A DNA stretch of 30,393 nucleotides from Candidatus Roizmanbacteria bacterium (GCA_024653985.1 JANLIS010000016.1:1-30393), one strand, 5' to 3'; positions 1-7,683 are shown, counted from the stretch's first letter. A program made the numbers and translations. The notes: generated by a model not told the origin, from the sequence alone.

Positions 1-132
1 AAATTATAGCTGAAAAATATTATTTCATTGTTCAATTGTTAGATTGATGAAGAATAAAGAAATTATGTGGTATATCGTCATTAATATCCCATCATAATAA
101 TCCAATTCTTATTTTTTGTAGGATATAACCTA

Positions 133-161
133 CTGACAAATAAAAACTTCAATGATAAAAT
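133..161 (+). promoter_or_regulatory. Promoter of the small membrane gene pair
   Basis: A -35 box CTGACA (133-138) is followed after exactly 17 bases by a -10 box TAAAAT (156-161). TG at 153-154 gives an extended -10. Transcription should start near 168, six bases before the ATG at 174, leaving no room for a normal ribosome binding site. Confidence 0.55.
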
Positions 162-173
162 TACTTATAGATT

Positions 174-377
174 ATGAAAAATCTTGATAAACATACATCA
201 AGAGCTTTGTCAGGCTTATTTAATAGTTATTCTCAAGTATTTTTAGCGTCTTTGGTCATTCCTGCATTCAATTTTAAATTTAACTTTTATAAAATATTTT
301 TACTATTATTTGGAATTTTTGGTACAATCTATTTAGGTTATTTATCATTAAAATTTGCCCGTCTTGGAAAACTATGA
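174..377 (+). CDS. Small hypothetical membrane protein (67 aa)
   Basis: I do not recognise the family. The 67-residue product has a short polar N-terminus, a first hydrophobic stretch at about residues 21-34 containing FLASLVIPAF, and a second at about 40-60, ending in a basic tail (KFARLGKL). This predicts two membrane segments. It has its own plausible promoter at 133-161. Its TGA stop overlaps the ATG of the next small gene (ATGA at 374-377), so the two are probably translated together and may act together. A small membrane-active peptide is possible, but nothing in the sequence shows a function. The promoter and the coupled downstream frame are the main evidence that it is real. Confidence 0.6.
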   Translation: MKNLDKHTSRALSGLFNSYSQVFLASLVIPAFNFKFNFYKIFLLLFGIFGTIYLGYLSLKFARLGKL

Positions 378-475
378 ATTTTGATAATCAAACAGTAGGA
401 ATGATGATTTTTTACGGAGTAGGATTTTTATTTATAATTGCTTCTGGCGTTATGTTCCTAATTTCGAAAAAATGA
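374..475 (+). CDS. 33-residue single-span membrane peptide, coupled to the preceding gene
   Basis: This frame starts at the ATG inside the ATGA overlap with the 67-residue gene and ends at TGA 473-475. The product begins MNFDNQTVGMM, continues with one hydrophobic span of about 20 residues (IFYGVGFLFIIASGVMFLI) and ends SKK. A short polar N-terminus, one membrane helix and a basic C-terminus are typical of small bacterial membrane peptides. The start-stop overlap is the main evidence that it is translated. No function can be assigned. Confidence 0.5.
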   Translation: MNFDNQTVGMMIFYGVGFLFIIASGVMFLISKK

Positions 476-524
476 AATGTTAGTTGACTAATCGACCGTA
501 AAAAATGCTTAGGGATTATTTTTA

Positions 525-533
525 TGGTAGAAT
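525..533 (+). promoter_or_regulatory. Extended -10 promoter before the hypothetical gene at 541
   Basis: TGG followed by TAGAAT (528-533) forms an extended -10 element. No convincing -35 lies 17 bases upstream. The ATG at 541 is seven bases past the -10, so the message would be essentially leaderless. This favours 541 over the upstream in-frame ATG at 505. Confidence 0.4.
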
Positions 534-540
534 AGGCCTC

Positions 541-819
541 ATGATACCCGAATCTGCATTGGCCACGTTTAAAAGTAAACCGTTAACCCCTGATAAAAGA
601 AGAAATTTGGGACACCTTGACTTTTTATTAAGCTGGCTTTCTTTACAAATGGGTAATACTGCATTTATTCAATCTAAGCTAATTAATACTCCACATGTTT
701 CTGAGATCCTTGACAATGCAAGTGCAGGTATTTTTGCGGTCTCAATGGTGGCATTATATTTTGCTTTTTACAATCTAATTAAATCCAATAAGGAACGGCG
801 AAATAAAAGGTTATTGTAG
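541..819 (+). CDS. Hypothetical protein with one probable membrane segment
   Basis: No family recognised. The product (92 aa from ATG 541, 104 aa from the alternative ATG 505) starts MIPESALATFKSKPL. It has a polar region with PDKRRN, a moderately hydrophobic stretch (HLDFLLSWLSLQMG) and a clear hydrophobic segment near the C-terminus (AGIFAVSMVALYFAFYNLI) before a basic tail KERRNKRLL. The 541 start is chosen because an extended -10 lies seven bases before it. The TAG stop (817-819) is the first three bases of a 32-base hairpin repeat found again after dgkA, so the original C-terminus may have been cut by insertion of that repeat. Confidence 0.5.
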   Translation: MIPESALATFKSKPLTPDKRRNLGHLDFLLSWLSLQMGNTAFIQSKLINTPHVSEILDNASAGIFAVSMVALYFAFYNLIKSNKERRNKRLL

Positions 820-848
820 TCTGGATCCCCGTCTTCACGGGGATGACA
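817..848 (+). repeat. REP-like hairpin repeat, family A, copy 1
   Basis: This 32-base element starts with the TAG stop of the preceding gene. GTC (819-821) pairs with GAC (845-847). After a TGG bulge, ATCCCCGT (825-832) pairs with ACGGGGAT (837-844) around a CTTC loop. The copy at 24430-24461 has the same length and differs at two bases, which form one stem pair (T-A here, C-G there), so pairing is conserved. From memory, hairpins of the ATCCCCG...CGGGGAT type occur widely in bacteria. Confidence 0.8.
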
Positions 849-857
849 CAAAGCGAA

Positions 858-1160
858 TCATTTGATTAGAAGTCCAACCGCAATTGATAGGCTGATGATT
901 AATATCAAATTAAATGGATCAAATAATTTTAGAGATAATAGTGTAATTATTAAAAATATTGGTACAGTCAGGGTAATTACCAGTTTTTTTATTAGAAACG
1001 TCTTAAAGAGAAAATAAAAAAAAGTCCCCACGAGTATATTCATTATTAGTATGAAGCCAAGGTTTGTTGGTGGAAAAATTAAAGCAAAAGAAACAATTAT
1101 TCCTAAAATTAAAATAAGAAATATTAGTTTTTTCCCAAATTTGCCAGTTGCATGTATCAT
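858..1160 (-). CDS. Small polytopic membrane protein (100 aa)
   Basis: Not recognised. The product is almost wholly hydrophobic: a basic N-terminus (MIHATGKFGKK), then four likely membrane segments separated by short polar turns, with PPTN after the first, FKTFLIKK after the second and FDPF after the third. It could be a small multi-span protein of unknown role. It is read divergently from rpsO. A -10 box TATAAT on the - strand (1174-1169) lies eight bases before ATG 1160, so that ATG is preferred to a TTG start at 1169 that would overlap the promoter. Its promoter and that of rpsO share one palindromic sequence. Confidence 0.6.
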   Translation of the reverse strand: MIHATGKFGKKLIFLILILGIIVSFALIFPPTNLGFILIMNILVGTFFYFLFKTFLIKKLVITLTVPIFLIITLLSLKLFDPFNLILIISLSIAVGLLIK

Positions 1161-1176
1161 CGTCTTCAATTATAAT
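1148..1176 (+). promoter_or_regulatory. rpsO promoter, overlapping a divergent -10
   Basis: TTGCAT (1148-1153), exactly 17 bases, then TATAAT (1171-1176). The rpsO ATG at 1185 follows after eight bases, giving an expected leader of about two bases. The octamer ATTATAAT (1169-1176) is its own reverse complement, so it also provides a TATAAT on the - strand (1174-1169) for the divergent membrane gene. An AGGA at 1177-1180 could be read as a weak ribosome binding site if transcription starts further upstream. Confidence 0.65.
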
Positions 1177-1184
1177 AGGAATCT

Positions 1185-1586
1185 ATGGCAAAAGTTGATA
1201 AAGAAAAGAAAGTTAAAAAAGTAGCAAAAACCGCCTCCGTTAAAACTTCGGCGGTCAAGGCAGTTAAACAAGCCAAAGAAATAAAGGTCAAAGTCGAAAA
1301 GGTTCAGAAAACTCCTAAGGTGGTTTTAGAATATGACAAGCAAAAAATAATTGATAAGTTTGGTCAGAAAAAAGGTGATACAGGATCTCCAGAAGTTCAG
1401 GTTGCCCTTCTCAGTCTCAAGATCGATAAATTAGCCGAGCATTTAGAGATCAACAAAAAAGATAATCATTCACGACGCGGTTTGCTTAAAGTAATTGCAA
1501 AAAGACGAAGGATTCTTAACTATTTGGAAAAATTGGACGAAAAAAGATACAAGAAATTAATAAAAGAAATAGGTCTAAAGAAATAA
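1185..1586 (+). CDS. rpsO: 30S ribosomal protein S15 with a long basic N-terminal extension
   Basis: S15 binds the central domain of 16S rRNA and helps join the subunits. The core (about residues 47-133) carries the family signatures GDTGSPEVQVALLSLKI, the DNHSRRGLL loop and a basic final helix. S15 is usually about 86-90 aa. Here about 46 extra residues precede the core, made almost entirely of Lys, Val, Ala, Thr and Glu (KKVKKVAKTA...), a low-complexity basic tail that could wrap rRNA. The ATG at 1185 is supported by a promoter ending eight bases upstream. rpsO directly precedes pnp, the same order as in Escherichia coli, and a large hairpin separates the two. Confidence 0.95.
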   Translation: MAKVDKEKKVKKVAKTASVKTSAVKAVKQAKEIKVKVEKVQKTPKVVLEYDKQKIIDKFGQKKGDTGSPEVQVALLSLKIDKLAEHLEINKKDNHSRRGLLKVIAKRRRILNYLEKLDEKRYKKLIKEIGLKK

Positions 1587-1598
1587 TTAAAAATTTAT

Positions 1599-1706
1599 AA
1601 GTGAACAATAAGTCTAATTGTTTCATTGCTCCATTGCTTCATTGTTAGATTTTAACAATTGAACCATGAAACAATGTAACAATAACTTTTAGGCTTGTTC
1701 TCACTT
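1599..1706 (+). repeat. Long imperfect hairpin between rpsO and pnp
   Basis: Three nested stems can be read. The outer pairs AAGTGA (1599-1604) with TCACTT (1701-1706), extended inward by GAACAA/TTGTTC and by AAGTCT/AGGCTT with one G-T pair. The middle stem is 1617-1626 with 1666-1675, ten perfect pairs (ATTGTTTCAT/ATGAAACAAT). The inner is ATTGTT (1641-1646) with AACAAT (1654-1659). In E. coli a hairpin at this position is cut by RNase III and mediates PNPase autoregulation. A similar role here is inference. Short CATTG-type words repeat within the arms, and related words occur at 27-45. Confidence 0.75.
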
Positions 1707-1716
1707 CTTAAAATCT

Positions 1717-3807
1717 ATGAAAGTTATAGAAAAATCGATTGAACTTGATGGGCAGAAGTTAACTCTTCAGTTTGGAAAATTAGCACAGGCGGTTGATTCT
1801 TCAGTATATGCAACTTTAGGTGATACAGCAGTCCTCGTAACTGTTGCGATTGGTCCAGAGAATCCTAATCTAGATTACTTTCCTTTATCGGTAGAATATG
1901 CAGAAAAACTTTATGCAGGAGGATTGATCAAAGGATCACGTTGGGTTAAAAGAGAAGGTCGACCATCTGACGAGGCAGTCTTAAATGGACGAATAATTGA
2001 TCGTTCTATCCGACCATTATTTCCAAAAACATATAAAAAGCAAGTTCAAGTAGTTATCACCTTGCTTTCAATTGATGGCGTAAATGATCCGGAAGTATTG
2101 TCAGCTATTGCTGTATCAACAGCTCTTTCAGTATCGTCTATTCCATGGGCTGGTCCAATTTCAACAGTACGTGTCGGATATGTTAGTTCAGCTGAAAAAA
2201 AAGAAAGTGCGTTTATTCTTTATCCGACTGAAAACGAACAGGAATTTTCTGATCTTGATTTGGTCGTTTCATCTACAAAAGAAAAAGTGTTAATGATTGA
2301 AACAAAAGCCAACATTATCAAAGACGAGATAATCCAAGAAGGTATTGAAATGGCTAAGATTGAAAATAAAAAGATAATTGAATTTATCGAAGGTATTACA
2401 AAAGAGTTAGGTAAGAAAAAAGATCTGGCGCCGGATGAGAATGATTACTCTGAAATCATCAAGCATGTAAATTCCAAATATGCGAAGCAAGTGCTAGAAG
2501 CAGTAAAGATTTCCGCATCAACAGCAGGAAGTGATAGTAAGATGATCAAGGAAATAGTTGATTCAATTTACGAAGAACTCGAGAAAAAGTTCGACACTAA
2601 ACAAATTTTGGCGGCTATTACGAAAAATAACTATGCCAATATTAAATCTGAAATATTAGAAAAGAAGGCTCGCCCTGACGGCAGAAAATTGGATCAAGTG
2701 CGAGAATTAGGTGTTGAGGTTGGAGTTTTGCCGCGAACTCATGGATCGGCATTATTTCAAAGAGGTCAAACTCAAGTACTATCAATTGCGACACTAGGAT
2801 CAACAACTCTTGAACAGTTGATAGAAGGTCCAGAAGGTAAAGAAGTCAAAAGATATATTCATCATTATTCTGATGGCCCATATTCTTATGGTCAGACCGG
2901 TCGAATGATCGGACCATCACGCCGCGCAATCGGTCATGGTGCCCTTGCTGAAAAAGCAATTGAACCAGTTCTCCCTTCAACTGAAAATTTTCCATACGCT
3001 ATCAGAGTTGTTTCTGAAATTTTGGCCGAAAATGGCTCATCTTCAATGGGAAGTGTTTGCGGATCATCGTTATCGTTGATGGATGCTGGAGTACCCCTAA
3101 AACAAGCCGTAGCTGGAGTTGCTATGGGAATTCTCACAAGATCAGATGATGAGTATGCTGTTCTTACAGATATTGTAGGACTTGAAGATTTCGCCGGAGA
3201 GATGGACTTTAAGATTGCCGGAACCGTCGATGGAATTACCGCAATTCAACTTGATGTCAAAAATAAAGGGTTGACCTCAAAAATGATCAAAGATATTTTT
3301 GAACAAGGTAAAGTTGCTCGACTAACAATACTTGAGGCAATGAATAAAATCATTTCATCGCCAAGAAAAGAAGTTTCACGCTATGCGCCGAAAGTTGTTG
3401 TCTTAACACCACCGCCGGATAAGATTGGTGAGATCATAGGACCGGGTGGAAAAAATATCCGAGCTTTAATTGCTCGCACTCAAACTGAAATTAATGTTGA
3501 CGATGATGGTAAAGTAACAGTTTCCGGGCTTGATCGAGCAAAAGTCGATGAGGCCGTTGCCCATATTGGAAATATAACGAGAGAAATCCAAGTTGGTGAA
3601 GAATTTGAAGGTGAAGTAAAGAGAATGTTGCCATTTGGAGCTTTTGTAGAAATGGTCCCAGGTAAAGAAGGGTTAGTTCATGTCTCAAAAATGGGAACAG
3701 GTTTTGTTAAACGCCCAGAAGACGTTGTCAAACTTGGTCAAAAAATCAAAGTCAAAGTTTATCAGATCGATAACATGGGAAGAGTGAATTTACAGATGAT
3801 AAAGTAA
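1717..3807 (+). CDS. pnp: Polyribonucleotide nucleotidyltransferase (PNPase)
   Basis: PNPase degrades RNA 3' to 5' by phosphorolysis and can add tails in reverse. All domains are present in 696 aa, a normal length. They are a first RNase PH domain (KREGRPSDEAVLNGRIIDRS near residues 78-98), an all-alpha linker, a second RNase PH domain with ARPDGRKLDQVRELGVEVG and the catalytic region NGSSSMGSVCGSSLSLMDAG, a KH domain with GPGGKN at 575-580, and an S1 domain from about 627 (GEVKRMLPFGAFVEMVPGKE). It follows rpsO after 130 bases filled by a long hairpin, and no clear promoter of its own was seen, so it is probably cotranscribed with rpsO and may be autoregulated through the hairpin. Confidence 0.97.
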   Translation: MKVIEKSIELDGQKLTLQFGKLAQAVDSSVYATLGDTAVLVTVAIGPENPNLDYFPLSVEYAEKLYAGGLIKGSRWVKREGRPSDEAVLNGRIIDRSIRPLFPKTYKKQVQVVITLLSIDGVNDPEVLSAIAVSTALSVSSIPWAGPISTVRVGYVSSAEKKESAFILYPTENEQEFSDLDLVVSSTKEKVLMIETKANIIKDEIIQEGIEMAKIENKKIIEFIEGITKELGKKKDLAPDENDYSEIIKHVNSKYAKQVLEAVKISASTAGSDSKMIKEIVDSIYEELEKKFDTKQILAAITKNNYANIKSEILEKKARPDGRKLDQVRELGVEVGVLPRTHGSALFQRGQTQVLSIATLGSTTLEQLIEGPEGKEVKRYIHHYSDGPYSYGQTGRMIGPSRRAIGHGALAEKAIEPVLPSTENFPYAIRVVSEILAENGSSSMGSVCGSSLSLMDAGVPLKQAVAGVAMGILTRSDDEYAVLTDIVGLEDFAGEMDFKIAGTVDGITAIQLDVKNKGLTSKMIKDIFEQGKVARLTILEAMNKIISSPRKEVSRYAPKVVVLTPPPDKIGEIIGPGGKNIRALIARTQTEINVDDDGKVTVSGLDRAKVDEAVAHIGNITREIQVGEEFEGEVKRMLPFGAFVEMVPGKEGLVHVSKMGTGFVKRPEDVVKLGQKIKVKVYQIDNMGRVNLQMIK

Positions 3808-3896
3808 AGGTTAAAGATTAAATCGTAATTCTTAAATAATTTTTAAACAGTTAAATATTAAACTCCTTTTTTGATGTTTAAAATTTAATATTTAAC
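3806..3896 (+). repeat. AT-rich inverted repeat between pnp and ftsK
   Basis: A perfect 13-bp stem joins GTTAAATATTAAA (3850-3862) to its complement at 3884-3896, with a 21-base loop holding six T in a row. The left flank contains AAAGGTTAAAGATTAAAT (3806-3823), an 18-base sequence found exactly again at 9751-9768 between deoA and mltG, so the two junctions carry the same element family. The repeat begins at the pnp stop codon. Confidence 0.75.
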
Positions 3897-3898
3897 AA

Positions 3899-3927
3899 TT
3901 GATTTTGTAGTGCGTTGTCGTTACAAT
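3899..3927 (+). promoter_or_regulatory. ftsK promoter giving a leaderless message
   Basis: TTGATT (3899-3904), exactly 17 bases, then TACAAT (3922-3927). The ATG at 3935 is seven bases beyond the -10, so transcription would start at about its first base. The other in-frame ATG, at 3926, overlaps the -10 and is therefore unlikely to be the start. Confidence 0.65.
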
Positions 3928-3934
3928 GAAAAAT

Positions 3935-6061
3935 ATGGCTAGACGCAAATCTCTATTCAAATTACCGTTTTTAAAAATCAAGATTAATAAAGGAACGATA
4001 TTTAATATATTTGGATTTATAATCTTCGGTTCAGGCTTGATCTTTCTTATATCCTTTATAAAAAGTTTTGCCAATGAAGAAACTGGAAAAATTTTATTTG
4101 CAATTAATCAGGTGCTGGTATCAAAATTTGGTGGGTTGTCCATTTTTATACCCCTAATTTTATTATTATTATCCGTTCATTTCTTCAATACAAAAAAATT
4201 CAAATTTATAAGGCCAAATATTACCGGCGGGTTGATTATGGTTTTTGTTGCTTTGGTAGGTATTTTTCAGACAGGTGAGATTGGCTCAAGTATTTTTGAA
4301 AATTTGAAGCTTGATTTTTCCGTTGTTGGAGCGGTTATAATAATCGGCGTTATATTGATCATAGGTTTAGTGCTTTTTCTTGACACTTCGATCGATGCTT
4401 TTTTGATCTTTATTTTTACTCTTTTGAAGTCGGGTCTGTACTTTATAAAAAATTATCTTTTAAGAACTTTTTTTACTAAAGGAGATGAGAAATTAGCAAA
4501 GCAAGACAATCAGTTCATCGTTGATAGCAAAATCGAAGAAAAAGCAAAAAAATTAGCTACGCCTCTTTCTTCGGCTTCAGTAGTCATGGAAAAGAAAGGC
4601 GAAATTACTATCAAACCATTAGCTCAATCAACGAATTCAACTTGGGTCTATCCACCAATTAGTTTATTGGCAGATGTTTCACAAAAGGAAGCTGATCGTG
4701 GAGACGTCAACTATAATGCATCAATTATTGAAAAAACTCTTGATTCATTCGGAATAAGGGCTCGTGTTGCTGAAGTAAACAAAGGACCAGCGGTGACACA
4801 GTATGCCTTAGAGATCACCAGAGGTACCAAGTTGTCCAGAATTACGGCCTTGTCAAATGACCTGGCTCTTGCACTTGCGGCAACAACAGGACAAGTTAGG
4901 CTTGAAGCTCCTATTCCTGGCCGTGCCCTGGTCGGAATAGAAATCCCAAATAAAAGACCGGAAATAGTGACCGAAAAAAATTTGCTTTCCTCTCCTGTCT
5001 TTACATCAAATAATGATCCATTACTCGTACCTTTGGGGCTGGATGTTTCGGGTCAACCGGTGGCTGCGTCAATTGCTAAGATGCCTCATGCTTTGATCGC
5101 TGGTGCGACCGGATCTGGAAAATCCGTCATGTTGAACGCCTGGATCTCAGCTTTCTTGTTTAGGACACGTCCCGAAGATCTGAGAATGATCTTGGTAGAT
5201 CCAAAACGAGTTGAATTATCAATATATAATTCCATTCCCCATCTGTTGACAGAGGTTATAGTCGATGCGGAAAAAATAATTTCAGCATTAAAATGGACTA
5301 TTGGAGAGATGCAGGAAAGGTATAAGTTATTTGCCAAGGTTGGAGCAAGAAATATAGACGGATATAATCTGATAAAAGGTGTTGAAAAAAAACCATATAT
5401 CATCTTTGTCATTGATGAGCTTGCTGATCTGATGATATTTGCGCCAGGCGAATCAGAGGAACTGATCACAAGAATTGCTCAGATGGCACGGGCAACCGGA
5501 ATTCACTTGATCTTGGCGACACAAAGACCATCAGTTGACGTCATTACCGGTCTTATGAAAGCCAATATCCCAACAAGAATTGCTTTTAACGTTTCATCAA
5601 TGATCGACTCAAGGGTTATTATTGATATGCCGGGAGCAGAAAAATTATTAGGGAGAGGAGATATGCTCTTTTTACCACCGGACAAAGCTAAACCAGTTCG
5701 TATTCAAGGGCCTTATATAACGGAAAGCGAAGTCAATAATTTAGTTAATTTTCTCAAATCTCAAGCTCCTGAAGTTCATTACACTCAGGAGGTGACAGAA
5801 CAGGCGCTTAATGTTAAAACAGCCGGTGGCGGTAGCTATGCTGTCAACGGTGGAGAAAATGATGTCTACTTTAATCAAGCAATTGAAATTATCATGCAAC
5901 AAGATAAAGCGTCGGCGTCACTTCTCCAAAGACGACTTTCAATTGGATATGCCCGTGCGGCCAGACTACTTGATCAATTGGAAGCGGCTGGATATGTTAG
6001 CCCGGCTGAGGGAGCAAAGCCGAGAGCGGTGATTCGAAGGCAGAATACGAATACTGAATAA
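3935..6061 (+). CDS. ftsK: DNA translocase FtsK
   Basis: FtsK is a septum-anchored hexameric ATPase that pumps chromosomal DNA during division. From ATG 3935 the product is 708 aa. Four hydrophobic segments fill about residues 15-165. A short linker leads to the alpha/beta motor with EVNKGPAVTQYALEITRGTK, a Walker A GATGSGKS at 390-397, a Walker B IIFVIDELADLM with D494-E495, and LATQRPSVDVITGLMKANIP. A C-terminal winged-helix gamma domain follows (ASASLLQRRLSIGYARAARL), which in relatives binds the polarity sequences that direct translocation. The linker is much shorter than in E. coli and similar to SpoIIIE-sized proteins. The start was chosen from the promoter position, since the ATG at 3926 overlaps the -10. 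Confidence 0.96.
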   Translation: MARRKSLFKLPFLKIKINKGTIFNIFGFIIFGSGLIFLISFIKSFANEETGKILFAINQVLVSKFGGLSIFIPLILLLLSVHFFNTKKFKFIRPNITGGLIMVFVALVGIFQTGEIGSSIFENLKLDFSVVGAVIIIGVILIIGLVLFLDTSIDAFLIFIFTLLKSGLYFIKNYLLRTFFTKGDEKLAKQDNQFIVDSKIEEKAKKLATPLSSASVVMEKKGEITIKPLAQSTNSTWVYPPISLLADVSQKEADRGDVNYNASIIEKTLDSFGIRARVAEVNKGPAVTQYALEITRGTKLSRITALSNDLALALAATTGQVRLEAPIPGRALVGIEIPNKRPEIVTEKNLLSSPVFTSNNDPLLVPLGLDVSGQPVAASIAKMPHALIAGATGSGKSVMLNAWISAFLFRTRPEDLRMILVDPKRVELSIYNSIPHLLTEVIVDAEKIISALKWTIGEMQERYKLFAKVGARNIDGYNLIKGVEKKPYIIFVIDELADLMIFAPGESEELITRIAQMARATGIHLILATQRPSVDVITGLMKANIPTRIAFNVSSMIDSRVIIDMPGAEKLLGRGDMLFLPPDKAKPVRIQGPYITESEVNNLVNFLKSQAPEVHYTQEVTEQALNVKTAGGGSYAVNGGENDVYFNQAIEIIMQQDKASASLLQRRLSIGYARAARLLDQLEAAGYVSPAEGAKPRAVIRRQNTNTE

Positions 6062-6170
6062 CAAATAACCAATAACAAACATCAATTGAATTTTAAATAA
6101 TAAATAACAAATGTTTTAAACGTTTTGATATTTGATATTTGTTATTCAATTGTTATTTGATGTTTGTCAT
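6062..6170 (+). repeat. Long imperfect inverted repeat between ftsK and glnA
   Basis: Both arms are built from AACAAAT/AATAAC-type words. Clear stems are ACAAACATCAA (6075-6085) with 6157-6167 (11 perfect pairs) and CAATTGAAT (6083-6091) with 6144-6152 (9 pairs), sharing three bases. The spacer is 185 bases in all. The remainder (6171-6246) is AT-rich with TATAAT at 6238-6243, only three bases before the glnA ATG, and TTTAAT at 6233-6238, eight bases before it. The latter fits the spacing seen at other genes here. Confidence 0.7.
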
Positions 6171-6246
6171 TTGTGATTATCCTCTTGCTTTTTATCTTAT
6201 CTTCTTGTAAATTTATATTAATTATTATTTATTTTAATATAATTTT

Positions 6247-7683
6247 ATGGATAATAAGCCCTTAAGGTCTTTCTTAGAAATTCCTTACGATGAATTGGAA
6301 GAGATGAATTTGCAAGCAAAAAAGAGAAGAAAAGAAAAAATTAATGAAAAAGAACTTAAGGATTTTTATCTAAATTACTTGAAAAAAGAAAAAAGATTAA
6401 AGGCAGTTACGATAGGTTTTTCTGACTTGGAGGGACGCTTTCATATGATCGACTACGATAAAAAATTCTTTCTTAGTTCATATGATAATTTGACATTTGA
6501 CGGTTCTTCAATCAGGGGTTTTTCTCGTCAAGCAGAATCTGACTTAAGACTGGGAGTTGATTGGGGAGCATTTTGGTGGCTGCCCAGCGATGTCTTTGGT
6601 CCCGGTAAAGTTTTAATGATGGGCCGTATCAATGATCAAAATGAAAAGCCTTATCAGATGGACGCCCGCGGCATTCTACAAAGTTATTTAGATGTTTTAA
6701 GCAAAAAATACCAATATAAAGTTTATGCTGCCAATGAAATTGAAGGCTTTTTAGTTAAAGGAATTGATGCGGAGCAAATTTACAACGAAAAAGTCGGGTT
6801 TGAATTAGTATCAATGGGTGGATATTATCATTCGCTGCCTAATGATATTTTACGGAACTTTATTGATCGCTCGGCTGAGGCTCAGAGGTCCATGGGTTTT
6901 GAAAACGAAAAAGATCACCCGGAGGTAGCCCCGTCTCAGTTTGAATTGAACTATTCTTATACCGATGCGATGATTGCCGCAGATCAAATTCAAATTTACA
7001 AATTGATATGTCGACAGGTTGCACGAAATATGGGAATGACGGCAACATTTTTACCTAAGCCAGTAATGGGTGTAAACGGTAGCGGAATGCACACAAATAT
7101 TTCAATTTTCAATAAAGGAAAAAACCTTTTTCATGATAAATCTGGGCGGGGACAGTTGTCACAACTAGCTTGGAAATTTATAGATAAGATCTTATCCAAT
7201 GCTAATGATATTTGTTTAATCTTGAATAGTAGTGTCAATGCTTATCGAAGACTTGATCCACATTTTGAAGCTCCAAATGAAATAAAAGTATCCGAAATCG
7301 ATCGGGGAGCAATGATCAGAGTTCCTTTACACAATGAAAAGTCAGCCCGTATTGAGGTCAGAAGTGTTGGAACAGATGCAAATCCTTATCTATTAATATA
7401 TTCGTTGATCAAGACCGGACTCGAAGGCGAAATTGAAAAAGTTGATAAAGAAAAGAGGCCGCGGGCAAAATTCCTACCAGGGGATATTAATACGGCAATT
7501 AATTATTTCCGTCAAAGCGATCTTGTTGAAAAAATATTAGGTGAAGAGATGAAGAAAAAGTTTATAGACCTCAAACAAAAGGCAGCAGACAGATCACCGG
7601 CTGACCTGGGGACTAAAGTAAAGAATTCGGAAGTTATCTATCATCACGAAGTCTACAACCAAATGCTTTGGAATGATTTCTGA
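6247..7683 (+). CDS. glnA: Glutamine synthetase (type I family)
   Basis: It makes glutamine from glutamate, ammonia and ATP, and is the only nitrogen assimilation enzyme in the window. The 478 aa length fits type I. Visible motifs include the beta-grasp region DGSSIRGF, the metal-binding ExE in AANEIEGF, E226 and E233 in HPEVAPSQFELN, H282 in GSGMHTN, the substrate-binding NAYRRLDPHFEAPNE, and ARIEVRSVGTDANPYL near the end of the active site. The usual adenylylation context (NLY) is not seen, so control by GlnE is unlikely. The first 50 residues are Lys/Glu-rich and longer than usual. It may be in part cotranscribed from ftsK, although a large inverted repeat lies between them. Confidence 0.93.
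   Translation: MDNKPLRSFLEIPYDELEEMNLQAKKRRKEKINEKELKDFYLNYLKKEKRLKAVTIGFSDLEGRFHMIDYDKKFFLSSYDNLTFDGSSIRGFSRQAESDLRLGVDWGAFWWLPSDVFGPGKVLMMGRINDQNEKPYQMDARGILQSYLDVLSKKYQYKVYAANEIEGFLVKGIDAEQIYNEKVGFELVSMGGYYHSLPNDILRNFIDRSAEAQRSMGFENEKDHPEVAPSQFELNYSYTDAMIAADQIQIYKLICRQVARNMGMTATFLPKPVMGVNGSGMHTNISIFNKGKNLFHDKSGRGQLSQLAWKFIDKILSNANDICLILNSSVNAYRRLDPHFEAPNEIKVSEIDRGAMIRVPLHNEKSARIEVRSVGTDANPYLLIYSLIKTGLEGEIEKVDKEKRPRAKFLPGDINTAINYFRQSDLVEKILGEEMKKKFIDLKQKAADRSPADLGTKVKNSEVIYHHEVYNQMLWNDF

Noticed and set aside
505..540. Upstream ATG at 505 and TTGACT at 484-489 as start and promoter of the hypothetical gene
   Set aside because: No -10 lies 16-18 bases from TTGACT, while an extended -10 fits the ATG at 541. 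The 505 start remains possible.
3863..3883. T-run after pnp as an intrinsic terminator
   Set aside because: The six T lie in the loop of the inverted repeat, not after a GC-rich stem, so this is not a standard terminator.
6238..6243. TATAAT before glnA as a -10 for the annotated ATG
   Set aside because: It is only three bases from the ATG, so transcription would start inside the gene. TTFAAT-like TTTAAT at 6233-6238 fits better, but neither has a -35, so no promoter feature was entered.
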